Origin: Marivibrio halodurans
GTDB lineage: Bacteria > Pseudomonadota > Alphaproteobacteria > UBA8366 > Aestuariispiraceae
Direction of reading: 5' to 3'
DNA: 64,000 bases
Assembly: GCF_017963645.1 (NCBI RefSeq)
Contig: NZ_JAGMWN010000014.1
Coordinates: 36,836-100,835, forward strand
Under the pieces are notes generated by a model. It saw only the letters and a program-made list of their open reading frames with translations, did no database searches and had not been told where the DNA came from. The translations under genes and the position numbers were made by a program. Within the stretch, counting starts at the first letter, position 1; every line of letters begins with the position of its first letter. Below are positions 26,166 through 35,466 of this stretch, one piece after another.

Positions 26166-28016
26166 ATGTCGGGCACCCGCTTGGCGGCGCTCGCGCTCGG
26201 CCTGATTCCGGTTCTGGCCATGGCCCCGGGCGACGCGGGGGCGCAGAGCCAATCCACGGGGCCGGTGCAACTGTTCCCCGCCGACCCGAACAACGCGGCC
26301 GGGCCCAATGGCGTCCTGGGATCGGAAAGCACAAGCGGAGCCGCGGGAACCGGTTCGACAAGCCGCGATACGACCCCTTCCGTCATCGGGTCCGGCGCGG
26401 AGGCCGTGGAGGTCGCGCCGCTCGACGCGCCATCGGCGGAATCCGTTGGCCTGATCGGTCCGGAGAGCGGGGGGCTACCGGCCGATATGTGGGCCGGTTC
26501 GTCGCGCACGCTCGCCCATGACGGACTTCGGGCCTTGCCAGACCGGCTGGGTTCGCCCGCCGCGCGCGCGCTCGCCGTCCGGTTCCTGACCAGCGCCGCG
26601 CCCGGGCCGGATGCCGGGGCCGACGCCCAACCGCCGGCCGGTGACTTCATGGCCGCGCGGATCGATGCGCTGATCGCCTTGGGCGCCCTGGAACCCGCGC
26701 GCGCCCTGGCGGAGACGGCGCGCGACATCGCGGCGACACCCGCGCTCGACCGCGCGGTCGCCGATGCCCGGCTTGCCGCCGGCGCGGTACCGACGGCCTG
26801 CGCCGATGCCCGCTCGCTGAGCCAGAAATCGGACGATCCCTATTGGCAGAAGCTGCTGATCTTCTGCCAGGCCGCCGCCGGCGACACCGGCGAGGCGGAG
26901 TTCGGGCTCGGCCTGCTGGCGGAGATGGGGGCGAATGATCCGCTCTTCATGACTCTGGCGGACGGCCTGATCGCCGGACGCGCGCCCGACCTTTCGGAAA
27001 CGGACCCCGCCGCCTTCGGCGCGATGCATGCCGCGATGGCCCGGGTTTCCGGCGCCATGCCGCCCGAAGCCGTGGCGGTAGAGGGCACGGCACCCGCCGT
27101 CGCCACGCTCTTGACCATGAAGCCCCAGGCGCTCGACCTCGCCGAGGCGGCGGCCTGGCGCGGCGTGCTCGATCCGAATCGGTTGGCGGAACTCTATGCG
27201 GGCGCGGATTTCGAGCCCTCGGCGCTGGATAATCCGCTGAGCGCTGCGGAATCGATGGACGGCGCGCGGGCCCGCGCCCTGCTCTATCAATCGCTGGCGA
27301 TTCAGAGCATCGCTCCGGCCAAGGCCGAATTGCTGACCACCGCTTTCGCGACCGCCGCGCGTGACGGGGTCTATCCGATCGCGGTTGATCTGTTCACCGA
27401 TCAACTCATGCAACTTCCCCCCTCCAGCGCCCTCACCTTTTTCGCGGAGACGGCGACGCGCGCCCTCCTATCGGTCGGCGCCGTCGAGCGCGCGGGACGC
27501 TGGTACGCCCTGATCGAGGCGCGCGCGCGCGCCGGCGACAACGGCGCCGCCGAGATGACGGCCGCGCGCGACCGGCTCTGGCCGCTCGGCCGGCTGGCGG
27601 GCATGATCCCGCCGGAGGAAGGCGCCGCCGCCCGCATCGCGGCCTTCGAACGCAGTGTCGCCGACCGCGCGCCGGAGCGGGCGGAAACGCTGCTGCTGCG
27701 GACCTATCTGCCGCTGCTCGCATTGGTGCCGGAGGCGCGGGCCGCGCGCGACGCGCTGGCCCGGCATGCCTTCCGCGCGGGGGGGATGGAAACGACCGCC
27801 CCCAACCCGGCCGCCGGCACCCTGGCGCGCCTGGCGGCGGCGGACGGGCGGATTGCGGAAACGGTTCTCTACGCCCTGATCCGGGTCGGAGCGCGGCCGG
27901 TTCCGGAACTGTCCCCGGAGGTCCTGGCGGAAACCGTCCAGGCGCTGGACCGCGTCGGTCTATCCCGGGAAGCGCGTCGGCTCGCCCTCGAGGCCTTGGT
28001 CGCGGCTGGGTTGTGA
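26166..28016 (+). CDS. Large secreted protein of unknown function
   Basis: 616 residues from the ATG at 26166; an ATG at 26127 inside the microprotein gene would add 13. MSGTRLAALALGLIPVLAMA followed by GDAGAQSQ is a good Sec signal peptide. Residues 25-150 are low-complexity, Gly/Ser/Ala/Pro-rich. The remainder is Ala/Leu-rich helical sequence with repeated patterns such as DRAVADARLAAGAVPTACAD, FCQAAAGDTGEAEFGLGLLA and ERAGRWYALIEARARAGD, suggestive of TPR-like helical hairpins. I do not recognise a named family. Position between the microprotein and xerD suggests an envelope role. The gene ends 39 bases before xerD. Confidence 0.75.
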   Translation: MSGTRLAALALGLIPVLAMAPGDAGAQSQSTGPVQLFPADPNNAAGPNGVLGSESTSGAAGTGSTSRDTTPSVIGSGAEAVEVAPLDAPSAESVGLIGPESGGLPADMWAGSSRTLAHDGLRALPDRLGSPAARALAVRFLTSAAPGPDAGADAQPPAGDFMAARIDALIALGALEPARALAETARDIAATPALDRAVADARLAAGAVPTACADARSLSQKSDDPYWQKLLIFCQAAAGDTGEAEFGLGLLAEMGANDPLFMTLADGLIAGRAPDLSETDPAAFGAMHAAMARVSGAMPPEAVAVEGTAPAVATLLTMKPQALDLAEAAAWRGVLDPNRLAELYAGADFEPSALDNPLSAAESMDGARARALLYQSLAIQSIAPAKAELLTTAFATAARDGVYPIAVDLFTDQLMQLPPSSALTFFAETATRALLSVGAVERAGRWYALIEARARAGDNGAAEMTAARDRLWPLGRLAGMIPPEEGAAARIAAFERSVADRAPERAETLLLRTYLPLLALVPEARAARDALARHAFRAGGMETTAPNPAAGTLARLAAADGRIAETVLYALIRVGARPVPELSPEVLAETVQALDRVGLSREARRLALEALVAAGL

Positions 28017-28055
28017 CCGGTCCCGCGGCCACAGCCCGCACCGGCGGAGGCGCCG

Positions 28056-29003
28056 ATGAGCCGTTATCTCGATCCCTTCCTGGAGATGCTGGCCGCGGAG
28101 CGCGGCGCCGCCGTCAACACCATCGCGGCCTATCGGCGCGACCTCTCGGATTACGACCGTTTCCTGAACGGGCGTGGTGAACGGGCGGAGACGGCGTCCG
28201 CCGCATCGATCTCCGCCTATCTTACCCATCTCGCCGCCGAGGGGGCCAGCAGCGCCACCGCCGCGCGGCGCCTCTCCGCCCTGCGGCAATTCCATCATTT
28301 CCTGCTGGCCGAGGGACTGCGAAACGACGATCCGACCCTGACCATAGACGCGCCGCGCCGGGGCCGGACCCTGCCCAAGATACTGAGCGAGGCGGAGGTC
28401 GAACGGCTGATCGAGACGGCCAGGGCCGGCACCACCGCCGGTGGGCACGCTGGCGCGGAGGCGCTGCGACTTCATTGCCTTTTGGAACTGCTCTATGCGA
28501 CCGGATTGCGGGTCAGCGAACTGGTCGACCTGCCGCGCGGCGCGCTGCGGCGGGAGGAGCCCTTCCTGATCGTGCGCGGCAAGGGGGGGAAGGAGCGTTT
28601 GGTACCCTTGAGCGAACCGGCCCGCGCCGCACTCTCCGCCTATGCGGATGCGCGGGCGCGGTTCCTGCCGGGGGGGGCAAAGGGCGGGGGAACGACGGGC
28701 GCGAAGGAGTCACCCTATCTCTTCCCCAGCCGTTCGAAGGAAGGGCATCTGACCCGACAGCGCTTCGGTACCATGCTGAAGGCCCTGGCGCTGGAGGCCG
28801 GCCTCGACCCGAAGCGGGTCAGTCCGCATGTGCTGCGCCATGCCTTCGCCAGCCATCTTCTGGCCAACGGCGCGGATCTGCGCGCGGTGCAGAAGCTGCT
28901 GGGTCATGCCGATATCTCGACCACCCAGATCTATACCCATGTGCTGGACGAAAGGCTGAAACGTCTGGTGACGGAGAAGCATCCGCTCGCCACCCGGGAT
29001 TAG
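28056..29003 (+). CDS. xerD: Tyrosine recombinase XerD
   Basis: 315 residues. The N-terminal SAM-like DNA-binding domain begins YLDPFLEMLAAERGAAVNTI and contains LSALRQFHHFLLAEG. The catalytic domain has all six residues: Arg in YATGLRVSELVDL, Lys in VRGKGGKERLVPL, His and Arg in SPHVLRHAFASHLL, His in LLGHADISTTQ and the nucleophile Tyr in IYTHV. With XerC it resolves chromosome dimers at dif. An insertion rich in Gly (FLPGGAKGGGTTGAK) lies before the C-terminal half. It is unlikely to be a phage integrase since no att site or prophage genes are present. Confidence 0.93.
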   Translation: MSRYLDPFLEMLAAERGAAVNTIAAYRRDLSDYDRFLNGRGERAETASAASISAYLTHLAAEGASSATAARRLSALRQFHHFLLAEGLRNDDPTLTIDAPRRGRTLPKILSEAEVERLIETARAGTTAGGHAGAEALRLHCLLELLYATGLRVSELVDLPRGALRREEPFLIVRGKGGKERLVPLSEPARAALSAYADARARFLPGGAKGGGTTGAKESPYLFPSRSKEGHLTRQRFGTMLKALALEAGLDPKRVSPHVLRHAFASHLLANGADLRAVQKLLGHADISTTQIYTHVLDERLKRLVTEKHPLATRD

Positions 29004-29042
29004 TTCCGCGCTGGGAGGTGGGGGTAGCGGCTGGGGTCGTCG

Positions 29043-30260
29043 TCAGACCGCCGCCTCCACGGGTTCCGGCGCCCCCCGGATGATCGCCAGATAGGCAAGC
29101 ACCGCACCCGCGCCGCACGCCGCGATCGTCCCCGCCATCACCACCGCCATAGAAGACGCGCCCCCCTCGAACCCATGCCCGACACCCAGGCCGACCAGCG
29201 CCGCGAAACCATATTGGACGAAGCCGATAAGCGAGGAGGCCGCGCCGGCATGACGCGGGAAGGGACCGATGGCGCCGGCCTGCGCGTTCGGCAGCACGAT
29301 CCCCATCCCCACCATGTAGAGGATCATCGGCGCCAGGATCGTGGCGACACCGGCCTTGCCCGCCAAGAGCACCGCCAGCATGACGCCCCCGCCGACCGCG
29401 TTGATCACGGCGCCCAATAAAACCGCCCGTCCCGGCTCCATGGGCAACCGCCCAGCCAGTCGCGCGCCCAGGATGAAGCCGACCACGACACTGGAGAAGC
29501 AGAGACCGTAGAGACTGGGTGAGACATCCAACAGCCCGATGAAGACATGGCTGGAGCCCGATATCCAGGCGAAGAGTCCGGAATAGCTCGTCGTCGCGGC
29601 GAGGGCGAAGCCGGTGAACTGGCGCTGGCGCAGCAGGGTCAGATAGCCGGTGGCGATCCGCCCCGGCCCGATCGTCCCGGTCCCGCACGCCGCATTGGTT
29701 TCGCGCAGCAGGAGCCCCACCCCCAGAAGCGCGACCGCGCCGACGAGACTCAACACCCAGAAACAGGCGGACCAGCCGAAGGCGTCGGTCAGCACCCCGC
29801 CGATCGCCGGTGCGATCGCGGGCGCTAATCCCATCGCCGCCGCGATCGCCGCCAGCACCCGCCGCGCACCGGCCCGGCCGTGCACGTCGCGCACCACCGC
29901 CCGCGCCACGACCTGACCCGCGCAGCCACCGACTCCCTGGACCAGCCGGGCCGCGATCAGGAATTCCACCGTCGGGGCCACCATGCACAGGATCGACGCC
30001 CCGAGATAGAGCGCGCCCGCCACCAACAACGGCCCACGCCTGCCATAACGGTCGCTGAGCGGCCCCCAGATCAACTGTCCCACCGCGAAGGCGATCATAT
30101 AGACCGACAGCGTCAACTGAATCGTCGGCACGTCCGTCGCGAAGGATTGGCGCATCGCCGGCAGGGACGGCAGATAAAGATCGGTCGAAAGCGGCCCGAG
30201 CGCCGTCAGCATGACCAGGAGCGCCGTGACCGTTCGCCCGGCGGGATCGGGACGCTTCAT
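29043..30260 (-). CDS. MFS exporter, Bcr/CflA family (first copy, downstream)
   Basis: 405 residues with about 12 membrane segments. Start at 30260 overlaps the stop of the neighbouring transporter gene by four bases (ATGA). The drug:H+ antiporter-1 motifs are visible: GPLSTDLYLPSLPAM in segment 1, the motif-A loop IWGPLSDRYGRRGPLL, and the RLVQGVGGCAGQVVARAVVRD segment of the Bcr/CflA subfamily. It probably exports drugs, dipeptides or related small molecules. No regulator is adjacent. Confidence 0.88.
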   Translation of the reverse strand: MKRPDPAGRTVTALLVMLTALGPLSTDLYLPSLPAMRQSFATDVPTIQLTLSVYMIAFAVGQLIWGPLSDRYGRRGPLLVAGALYLGASILCMVAPTVEFLIAARLVQGVGGCAGQVVARAVVRDVHGRAGARRVLAAIAAAMGLAPAIAPAIGGVLTDAFGWSACFWVLSLVGAVALLGVGLLLRETNAACGTGTIGPGRIATGYLTLLRQRQFTGFALAATTSYSGLFAWISGSSHVFIGLLDVSPSLYGLCFSSVVVGFILGARLAGRLPMEPGRAVLLGAVINAVGGGVMLAVLLAGKAGVATILAPMILYMVGMGIVLPNAQAGAIGPFPRHAGAASSLIGFVQYGFAALVGLGVGHGFEGGASSMAVVMAGTIAACGAGAVLAYLAIIRGAPEPVEAAV

Positions 30261-31486
30261 CGCGCGCCCTCCCCCGCCGCGCCGCCCTCTCCGCGGGTCA
30301 GCAGGAGATAGCCGAGAAACGCCGTCGCGCTCATCCCCAGCACGACGAAGCCGAGCGGCGTCGCCGTCCCGTCGTAAAGCGGCTGCACCATCAGGCTGGA
30401 AAGGCTGGCGGCGCTCATCTGGATGAAACCCAGCATGGCGGACGCGCTGCCCGCGACGCGGGGGAAGGGCCCCAACGCGCCCGCGAGACTGGCCGGCAGG
30501 GTCAACCCGAATCCCAGCGTGAAGAGGCACATCGGCGCGATCACGCGTGGCACCGACAAGTCGCCCGACAGTGCGATCAGCAGCATCGCCGCCACCACCG
30601 AACAGAGCGTTCCGGCCAGGATCACCCGGCGCGTGCCCCAGCGCCCGACCAGCCGGCCGGAGAGGAAGGCACCGCTGGCATAGCCGCCGACCGTGAAAAC
30701 CATCAGGAAGCCGAAGATATCGGGCGCGATACCCAGTTCATCGATGAAGAGAAAGGGCGCGTCGGAGAAATAGGCGAAGAACCCGCCGAAGAGGAAGGCC
30801 CCCGCCATCGCATGGCCAAGGAAATGGCCGTTGCGCAGCAAGCTCCAATAGATCGCGACAAGGCGGCCGGGCCGCATCGCATCGGCGATCCGCGTCGCGA
30901 TGGTCTCGCGAAGGCGCAGCACGCTTATCCCGGCGAGCGCGATGCCGATCGCGGCGAGGGTCAGGAAGGCGGCCTCCCAGCCCAACCGTGCCTGAATCGC
31001 CCCGCCCAGGATCGGCCCCAGCGCGGGCACGATCGCGATCGCCGTGCCGACGAGGCCGAAGGCGCGCGCCGCCGCCGGCCCCTCGAACAGGTCGCGCACC
31101 ACGGCCCGGCCGACGACGGGGCCGACGCAGGCGGTGAAGCCCTGCACGAAGCGCGCGAGGGTCAGGGACAGGATGTCCGGCGCCATGGCGCAGAACACGC
31201 CCGCGCCCGCATAGGCGAAGAGACCGACGAGCAGCACCGGGCGCCGGCCGAACGCGTCGCTCGCCGGGCCGATCACCAATTGCGCGCCCGCGAAGCCGAT
31301 GAGGAAGAAGGTCAGCGTGCGCTGCACCGCGTCGGGACCGACCGCGAATTCCCGCTGGATCGCCGGCAGCGAGGGCACGTAGAGCGACATCGACAGCGCC
31401 CCCAGCGAAACCAGCGCCGTGATCAAAGCCAGCGTGCGGGTGGCCTGCCGGGAGCCGAAGAGAGGGACATCGGGGGACGGTGACAT
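30257..31486 (-). CDS. MFS exporter, Bcr/CflA family (second copy, upstream)
   Basis: 409 residues, about 12 membrane segments. Same family as its downstream partner: LGALSMSLYVPSLPAIQREF, the motif-A loop VIGPASDAFGRRPVLL and LARFVQGFTACVGPVVGRAVVRD. The two proteins share the FxQGxxxCxGxVVxRAVVRD stretch but are clearly diverged elsewhere, so this is an old duplication or two acquired paralogues rather than a recent copy. It is the first gene of a two-gene overlapping operon. Substrate unknown. Confidence 0.88.
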   Translation of the reverse strand: MSPSPDVPLFGSRQATRTLALITALVSLGALSMSLYVPSLPAIQREFAVGPDAVQRTLTFFLIGFAGAQLVIGPASDAFGRRPVLLVGLFAYAGAGVFCAMAPDILSLTLARFVQGFTACVGPVVGRAVVRDLFEGPAAARAFGLVGTAIAIVPALGPILGGAIQARLGWEAAFLTLAAIGIALAGISVLRLRETIATRIADAMRPGRLVAIYWSLLRNGHFLGHAMAGAFLFGGFFAYFSDAPFLFIDELGIAPDIFGFLMVFTVGGYASGAFLSGRLVGRWGTRRVILAGTLCSVVAAMLLIALSGDLSVPRVIAPMCLFTLGFGLTLPASLAGALGPFPRVAGSASAMLGFIQMSAASLSSLMVQPLYDGTATPLGFVVLGMSATAFLGYLLLTRGEGGAAGEGAR

Positions 31487-31510
31487 GTGGACCCGTTCGC
31501 TCCGCCCCGA

Positions 31511-32293
31511 TCAGCCGATGCGATGCAGGCCGAGGCCATGCTCGCGCAGCCAGGCCCGGCTGCGTTTCGGCGTGGGCGCGATCTCGGCCACCGTCGCCCA
31601 AAAGGCCGGCGAATGGTCCATATGGCGCAGATGCGCCACCTCGTGCGCGACGACATAGTCGAGGATACCCGGCGGGCAATAGATCAAGCGCCAGGAGAAA
31701 TTCAGATCGCCCGCCGCCGTGCAACTTCCCCAGCGCGTGCGTTGATCGCGCAACACGATCCGGCCGGGCCGCGCGCCGATCACGGCCGCCTTTTCCGCCA
31801 CCAGCGGCTTGATGGCGGCGCGCGCCTCGCGCTTCATGAAATCCGTCACCCGGCGCGGCAGATGGCTCAGTTCCCCCGGCACGCGCAGGATCTCCGGCGC
31901 GCGGGCATCGAGGCGCACGGCGCCCCGGGCATCCGGCTGGTGGCTGATCACCCGTTCCTCCCCCAGGAAGGGAATACGGGCGCCGGGCGCGAAATCGACA
32001 CGCGGCGGCAAGGCGGCCAATTGTTCCAGGACCCACCGCGCATGGGTCGTCAGGAACCCGATCGCCTGGGCCTCCCCGACGCGCGGCGGCAGGGTCAGCA
32101 CGGCCGCGTCGCGCCAGGCGTCGACGCGCAGGCTGATGCGCCGCGCGCGCGCGTGCCGGCGCAGGACGACCCGCGTCGGGCATCCATCGAGCGCGACGAT
32201 CCGTTCGACCTCCGCGCCGCTGGCGCTCGCGCCCGCCAGGCTGGGCAGGCCGCGCGCCCGTTCGGGAACCGCTTGTGATCGGGGAAGAAACAT
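31511..32293 (-). CDS. YgjP-like zinc metallopeptidase (DUF45 / M48-like)
   Basis: 260 residues from the ATG at 32293. The C-terminal half has the family's hallmark: RIVLRDQRTRWGSCTAAGDLNFSWRLIYCPP followed by LDYVVAHEVAHLRHMDHSPAFW, with HEVAH as the HExxH zinc site and a downstream Trp/His segment. The N-terminal half has VVLRRHARARRISLRVDAW typical of YgjP/UPF DUF45 proteins. Probably a cytoplasmic metal-dependent peptidase; its substrate is unknown. It is separated by 24 bases from the MFS operon on the same strand. Confidence 0.88.
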   Translation of the reverse strand: MFLPRSQAVPERARGLPSLAGASASGAEVERIVALDGCPTRVVLRRHARARRISLRVDAWRDAAVLTLPPRVGEAQAIGFLTTHARWVLEQLAALPPRVDFAPGARIPFLGEERVISHQPDARGAVRLDARAPEILRVPGELSHLPRRVTDFMKREARAAIKPLVAEKAAVIGARPGRIVLRDQRTRWGSCTAAGDLNFSWRLIYCPPGILDYVVAHEVAHLRHMDHSPAFWATVAEIAPTPKRSRAWLREHGLGLHRIG

Positions 32294-32434
32294 GAATCGT
32301 AGGTATCCCAATTCGGAGTGGCTTGAAAGCGAATGCTCGGCCAGTCTGTTTATCCCGCGCGATGACAATCCGGCCGTGGCGACGGCGGCCGCGCCCGTCA
32401 CCACGGCTTCCCGGCCAGGAGTACCCACCGACCC

Positions 32435-33421
32435 ATGCCGACAGATCCCGCGAACACGACCCCCGGCCTACCGACCGGACGGGAGGGCGGGCACGCCGCG
32501 CGGCCACCGCGCCTCGCGCCCGCGCTCTTCCTCCTGTTCCTCGGCACGATCTGGGGCCTCAACAGTTCGATCGCCAAGCTCGGCGGGATGCACGGGGTCG
32601 CGCCGATCGGTTTCTCCGCCTGGCAGATGTCCGGGGCGGCGCTGCTCGTCGCGCTGGCTTGCCGGATGAAGGGGCTGCCGATCCGTTTCGACGGCGCGCA
32701 TTGGCGCTACTATCTGCTGGTGGGCCTGATCGGCACGGCACTGCCCAGCGTCAATCTGGTCAATACGCTGCGCCATCTGCCCGCGGGCGTGCTGTCGCTC
32801 GGCCTCTCCATGGTACCGCTCTTCAGCTATGCGATGAGCATGGCGCTGGGGCTGGAGCGATTCGACCGGCTGCGCGCGCTCGGCATCCTGGTCAGCTTCG
32901 CGGGCGTGCTGCTGATCGTCCTGCCGAAGGCCAGCCTGCCGGAGCCGGAGGACGGGAAATGGTTCCTGATCGGTCTTCTGACGCCCTTCCTCTATGCCTT
33001 CTCCAGTGTCGCGGCGGCGAAGTTCCGGCCGCCGGACGCGACCTCCTTCCCGCTCGCCGGCGGCATGCTGATCGTGCTGGGGCTGGTGCTGTGGCCGACG
33101 GCGATCGCCACGGGGCAGGCCTTCCTGCCCACGCTCACGGCCGACGTGACGGCCATCGGCCCCGCCAGTTGGAGCGTGCTGATCGCCATGGCGATCTCAG
33201 CCGTCGCCTATTTCTGTTACTTCGAGGTCGTGCGCATGGCCGGCCCGGTTATCGTCAGCCTGGTCGGCTATATCGTCGCCTGCACGGGAATCCTATGGGG
33301 CATGGCGATCTTCGACGAACGTCACTCTCCCTATGTCTGGGCGGCGGTCGCGGTGATCTTCATGGGCTTGGCACTGGTCAATCTGCGCCACGGCCGGATG
33401 GAGGCGACCCGACCGACGTGA
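32435..33421 (+). CDS. EamA-family (DMT) transporter
   Basis: 328 residues with about ten hydrophobic segments in two EamA halves. LFLLFLGTIWGLNSSIAKLG opens the first half, with LPAGVLSLGLSMVPLFSYAM as the family's repeated segment; the second half ends GPVIVSLVGYIVACTGILWGMAIFDERHS. A Gly/Arg-rich cytoplasmic N-terminus of about 25 residues precedes the first segment. It is likely an exporter of amino acids or metabolites. The ribosome binding site AGGAG lies rather far upstream. Confidence 0.85.
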   Translation: MPTDPANTTPGLPTGREGGHAARPPRLAPALFLLFLGTIWGLNSSIAKLGGMHGVAPIGFSAWQMSGAALLVALACRMKGLPIRFDGAHWRYYLLVGLIGTALPSVNLVNTLRHLPAGVLSLGLSMVPLFSYAMSMALGLERFDRLRALGILVSFAGVLLIVLPKASLPEPEDGKWFLIGLLTPFLYAFSSVAAAKFRPPDATSFPLAGGMLIVLGLVLWPTAIATGQAFLPTLTADVTAIGPASWSVLIAMAISAVAYFCYFEVVRMAGPVIVSLVGYIVACTGILWGMAIFDERHSPYVWAAVAVIFMGLALVNLRHGRMEATRPT

Positions 33422-33610
33422 CTGTCCGCCGCCTCCATCGCCGTCGTCGCCGTCACGAGCCTTTCCATTGAGACGCGCGGCGCAACCTGCTTCAATCGGA
33501 CCAATCGTCTTGCGGGGCCCGAACGGTTCCGCGAATCCGAACGACCGCCGACCGGCCGCGAACTGACCGAACGGACGATGTCGGCGCGTGGATAAGAATG
33601 GAGGAGCACC

Positions 33611-34333
33611 ATGGGCAGAGTTGCACTGGTTACCGGGGGAACGCGGGGCATCGGCGCCGCCATCGCGACGGGCCTGAAGAAGGCCGGCTACACGGTCGCC
33701 GCGAACTATGGCGGCAATGACGAGGTGGCGAACAAGTTCTCGGAGGAAAGCGGTATCGCCGTCTACAAGTTCGACGTCTCCAATTTCGACGCGGTCAGCA
33801 AGGCCGTCGAGAAGATCGAGAAGGATCTCGGCCCGATCGATGTTCTGGTCAACAATGCCGGAATCACGCGTGACGGCACCATGCACAAGATGACGCCGGA
33901 TCAGTGGCAGGCGGTGATCGACACCAATCTCGGCTCCTGCTTCAACTGCTCGCGCGCGGTGATCGAGGGGATGCGCGCGCGCAAGTTCGGCCGCATCGTC
34001 AATATCGGCTCGATCAACGGCCAGGCCGGCCAGTACGGGCAGGTGAACTATGCCGCCGCCAAGTCCGGCATCCACGGCTTCACCAAGGCGTTGGCCCAGG
34101 AAGGCGCGCGCGCCGGCATCACGGTCAACGCCATCGCGCCCGGCTATATCAACACCGACATGGTCCGCGCCGTGCCGGAGGAAGTGCTGGAGAAGATCAA
34201 GGCGCGCATCCCCGTCGGCCGCCTCGGCGAGGCGGAGGAGATCGCGCGCGGCGTCGCTTTCCTCGTCGCCGACGACGCGGGCTTCATCACCGGCTCCACC
34301 CTCTCCATCAACGGCGGCCAGCATATGTATTGA
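33611..34333 (+). CDS. phbB: Acetoacetyl-CoA reductase (polyhydroxybutyrate synthesis)
   Basis: 240 residues, the exact PhbB length, with GGAGGAG as a strong ribosome binding site. A short-chain dehydrogenase: NADP loop VTGGTRGIGAAIATGLKKAG, NNAGITRDGTMHKM, catalytic Ser in VNIGSINGQAG and Tyr-x-x-x-Lys in YAAAKSGIHGFTKALAQEGA, and the PhbB-type C-terminus SLSINGGQHMY. It reduces acetoacetyl-CoA to (R)-3-hydroxybutyryl-CoA. phaA and phaC are not in the window. A FabG role is possible but the tail GGQHMY favours PhbB. Confidence 0.93.
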   Translation: MGRVALVTGGTRGIGAAIATGLKKAGYTVAANYGGNDEVANKFSEESGIAVYKFDVSNFDAVSKAVEKIEKDLGPIDVLVNNAGITRDGTMHKMTPDQWQAVIDTNLGSCFNCSRAVIEGMRARKFGRIVNIGSINGQAGQYGQVNYAAAKSGIHGFTKALAQEGARAGITVNAIAPGYINTDMVRAVPEEVLEKIKARIPVGRLGEAEEIARGVAFLVADDAGFITGSTLSINGGQHMY

Positions 34334-34375
34334 GGCGCGCCGCGCTCCCAGCGGCGCCACAGGATGGGAAATAAC

Positions 34376-34858
34376 ATGCCGGAACGCCCCCTGATCGGTA
34401 CCGGCGTCGTGGTCCTGAAGGACGGCGACGCCGGGCCGCTTGTCCTGCTGGTGAAACGCGCCAAGCCGCCGCGCCAGGGGCAATGGTCCCTGCCCGGCGG
34501 CCGGCAGGAGCTGGGCGAGACGATCCGCGAGACCGCCCGGCGCGAAGTGCGCGAGGAGACGGGGGTCGAGATCGCGGATCTGCGCCTGCTCGACGTGATC
34601 GACAGCATAACGCCCGACCCGGCGGCGCCCGCCGGCCCGCCCGTCTTTCATTACACGCTGATCGATTTCTCGGCCCGCTGGGCGTCGGGCGACCCGCGCG
34701 CGGGCGACGACGCGGCCGAGGCGATCTGGGCGGATACGGCGCGGCTCGCCGACTATGACCTGTGGGACGAGACCGCGCGGCTCATCGGAGTGACATGCCA
34801 GCGGGCCAGATCGGCGCCGCATGGCGACACCCCGGAAAATTCACGAAAAAGCCCTTAG
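34376..34858 (+). CDS. Nudix hydrolase
   Basis: 160 residues from the ATG at 34376 (MPERPLIGTGVVVLKDGDA); an ATG four codons earlier is an alternative. The Nudix box reads GGRQELGETIRETARREVREETGVEI, matching G-x5-E-x7-R-E-x2-E-E. It is preceded by PPRQGQWSLPGG, typical of ADP-ribose or general NTP pyrophosphatases. It would clear an oxidised or excess nucleoside diphosphate derivative. The C-terminal 25 residues are basic. It overlaps the region just upstream of speD. Confidence 0.9.
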   Translation: MPERPLIGTGVVVLKDGDAGPLVLLVKRAKPPRQGQWSLPGGRQELGETIRETARREVREETGVEIADLRLLDVIDSITPDPAAPAGPPVFHYTLIDFSARWASGDPRAGDDAAEAIWADTARLADYDLWDETARLIGVTCQRARSAPHGDTPENSRKSP

Positions 34859-34941
34859 ATTTCCATTGCATCGGAAACCAATTCCAGTGCATACCGCGCG
34901 CTCACGTGATGATGCGTGTCATCTACTGGATGGAGGATGCG

Positions 34942-35445
34942 ATGCCGAGAGACGACATCGCTCTTTCCGATCTGGGGACGGCAGCGGACGGGGTCCAAAG
35001 CGCAGCCCATAAGGACGAGAGCGTAACCGAAACCAATATCATTCCCTTCCGCCTGCCGGACGAGAATAGATTGGACCACTTCATCAAGCGTGACGGCGAG
35101 ACCTTCGCCGGCTCCCATCTGATCGTCGATCTATGGGATGCCTCCGGTCTCGACGACATCGCCCATATCGAATCCGTGCTGAAACGCTGCGTCGAGGTGG
35201 CGGGGGCGACGCTCCTGCATTTCCACCTGCATCGTTTCTCGCCGGAAGGCGTCTCGGGCGTGGCCGTCCTGGCGGAGAGCCATATCTCGATCCACACCTG
35301 GCCCGAAGTCGGCTATGCCGCGCTGGATATCTTCATGTGCGGCGACGCGGAGCCGCATAAGGCGATCCGGGTGCTGGAGGAAGGCTTCCGGGCCGGGCGG
35401 GTCGAGCTCAACGACCTCAAGCGCGGGCGTGTCGCGGCCCGCTAG
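34942..35445 (+). CDS. speD: S-adenosylmethionine decarboxylase proenzyme
   Basis: 167 residues from the ATG at 34942, which has TGGAGG six bases upstream. The core of about 120 residues follows a 45-residue leader that is longer than in most bacterial class 1b enzymes. The autocleavage site is in VLAESHISIHTWPEVGY, with the Glu-Ser bond producing the pyruvoyl prosthetic group. FAGSHLIVDLWDASGLDD and ALDIFMCGDA are further family motifs. Product: decarboxylated SAM, aminopropyl donor for SpeE, whose gene follows after 21 bases. Confidence 0.95.
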   Translation: MPRDDIALSDLGTAADGVQSAAHKDESVTETNIIPFRLPDENRLDHFIKRDGETFAGSHLIVDLWDASGLDDIAHIESVLKRCVEVAGATLLHFHLHRFSPEGVSGVAVLAESHISIHTWPEVGYAALDIFMCGDAEPHKAIRVLEEGFRAGRVELNDLKRGRVAAR

Positions 35446-35466
35446 GCCGCGACGACGACAAGCATC

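Noticed and set aside
28056..29003. Phage integrase / mobile element
   Set aside because: Sequence follows XerD through the SAM-like and catalytic domains; no attachment site, tRNA or phage gene nearby.
34333..34376. Terminator between phbB and the Nudix gene
   Set aside because: A seven-pair GC stem exists but there is no T run and the genes are in the same direction, so no firm call.
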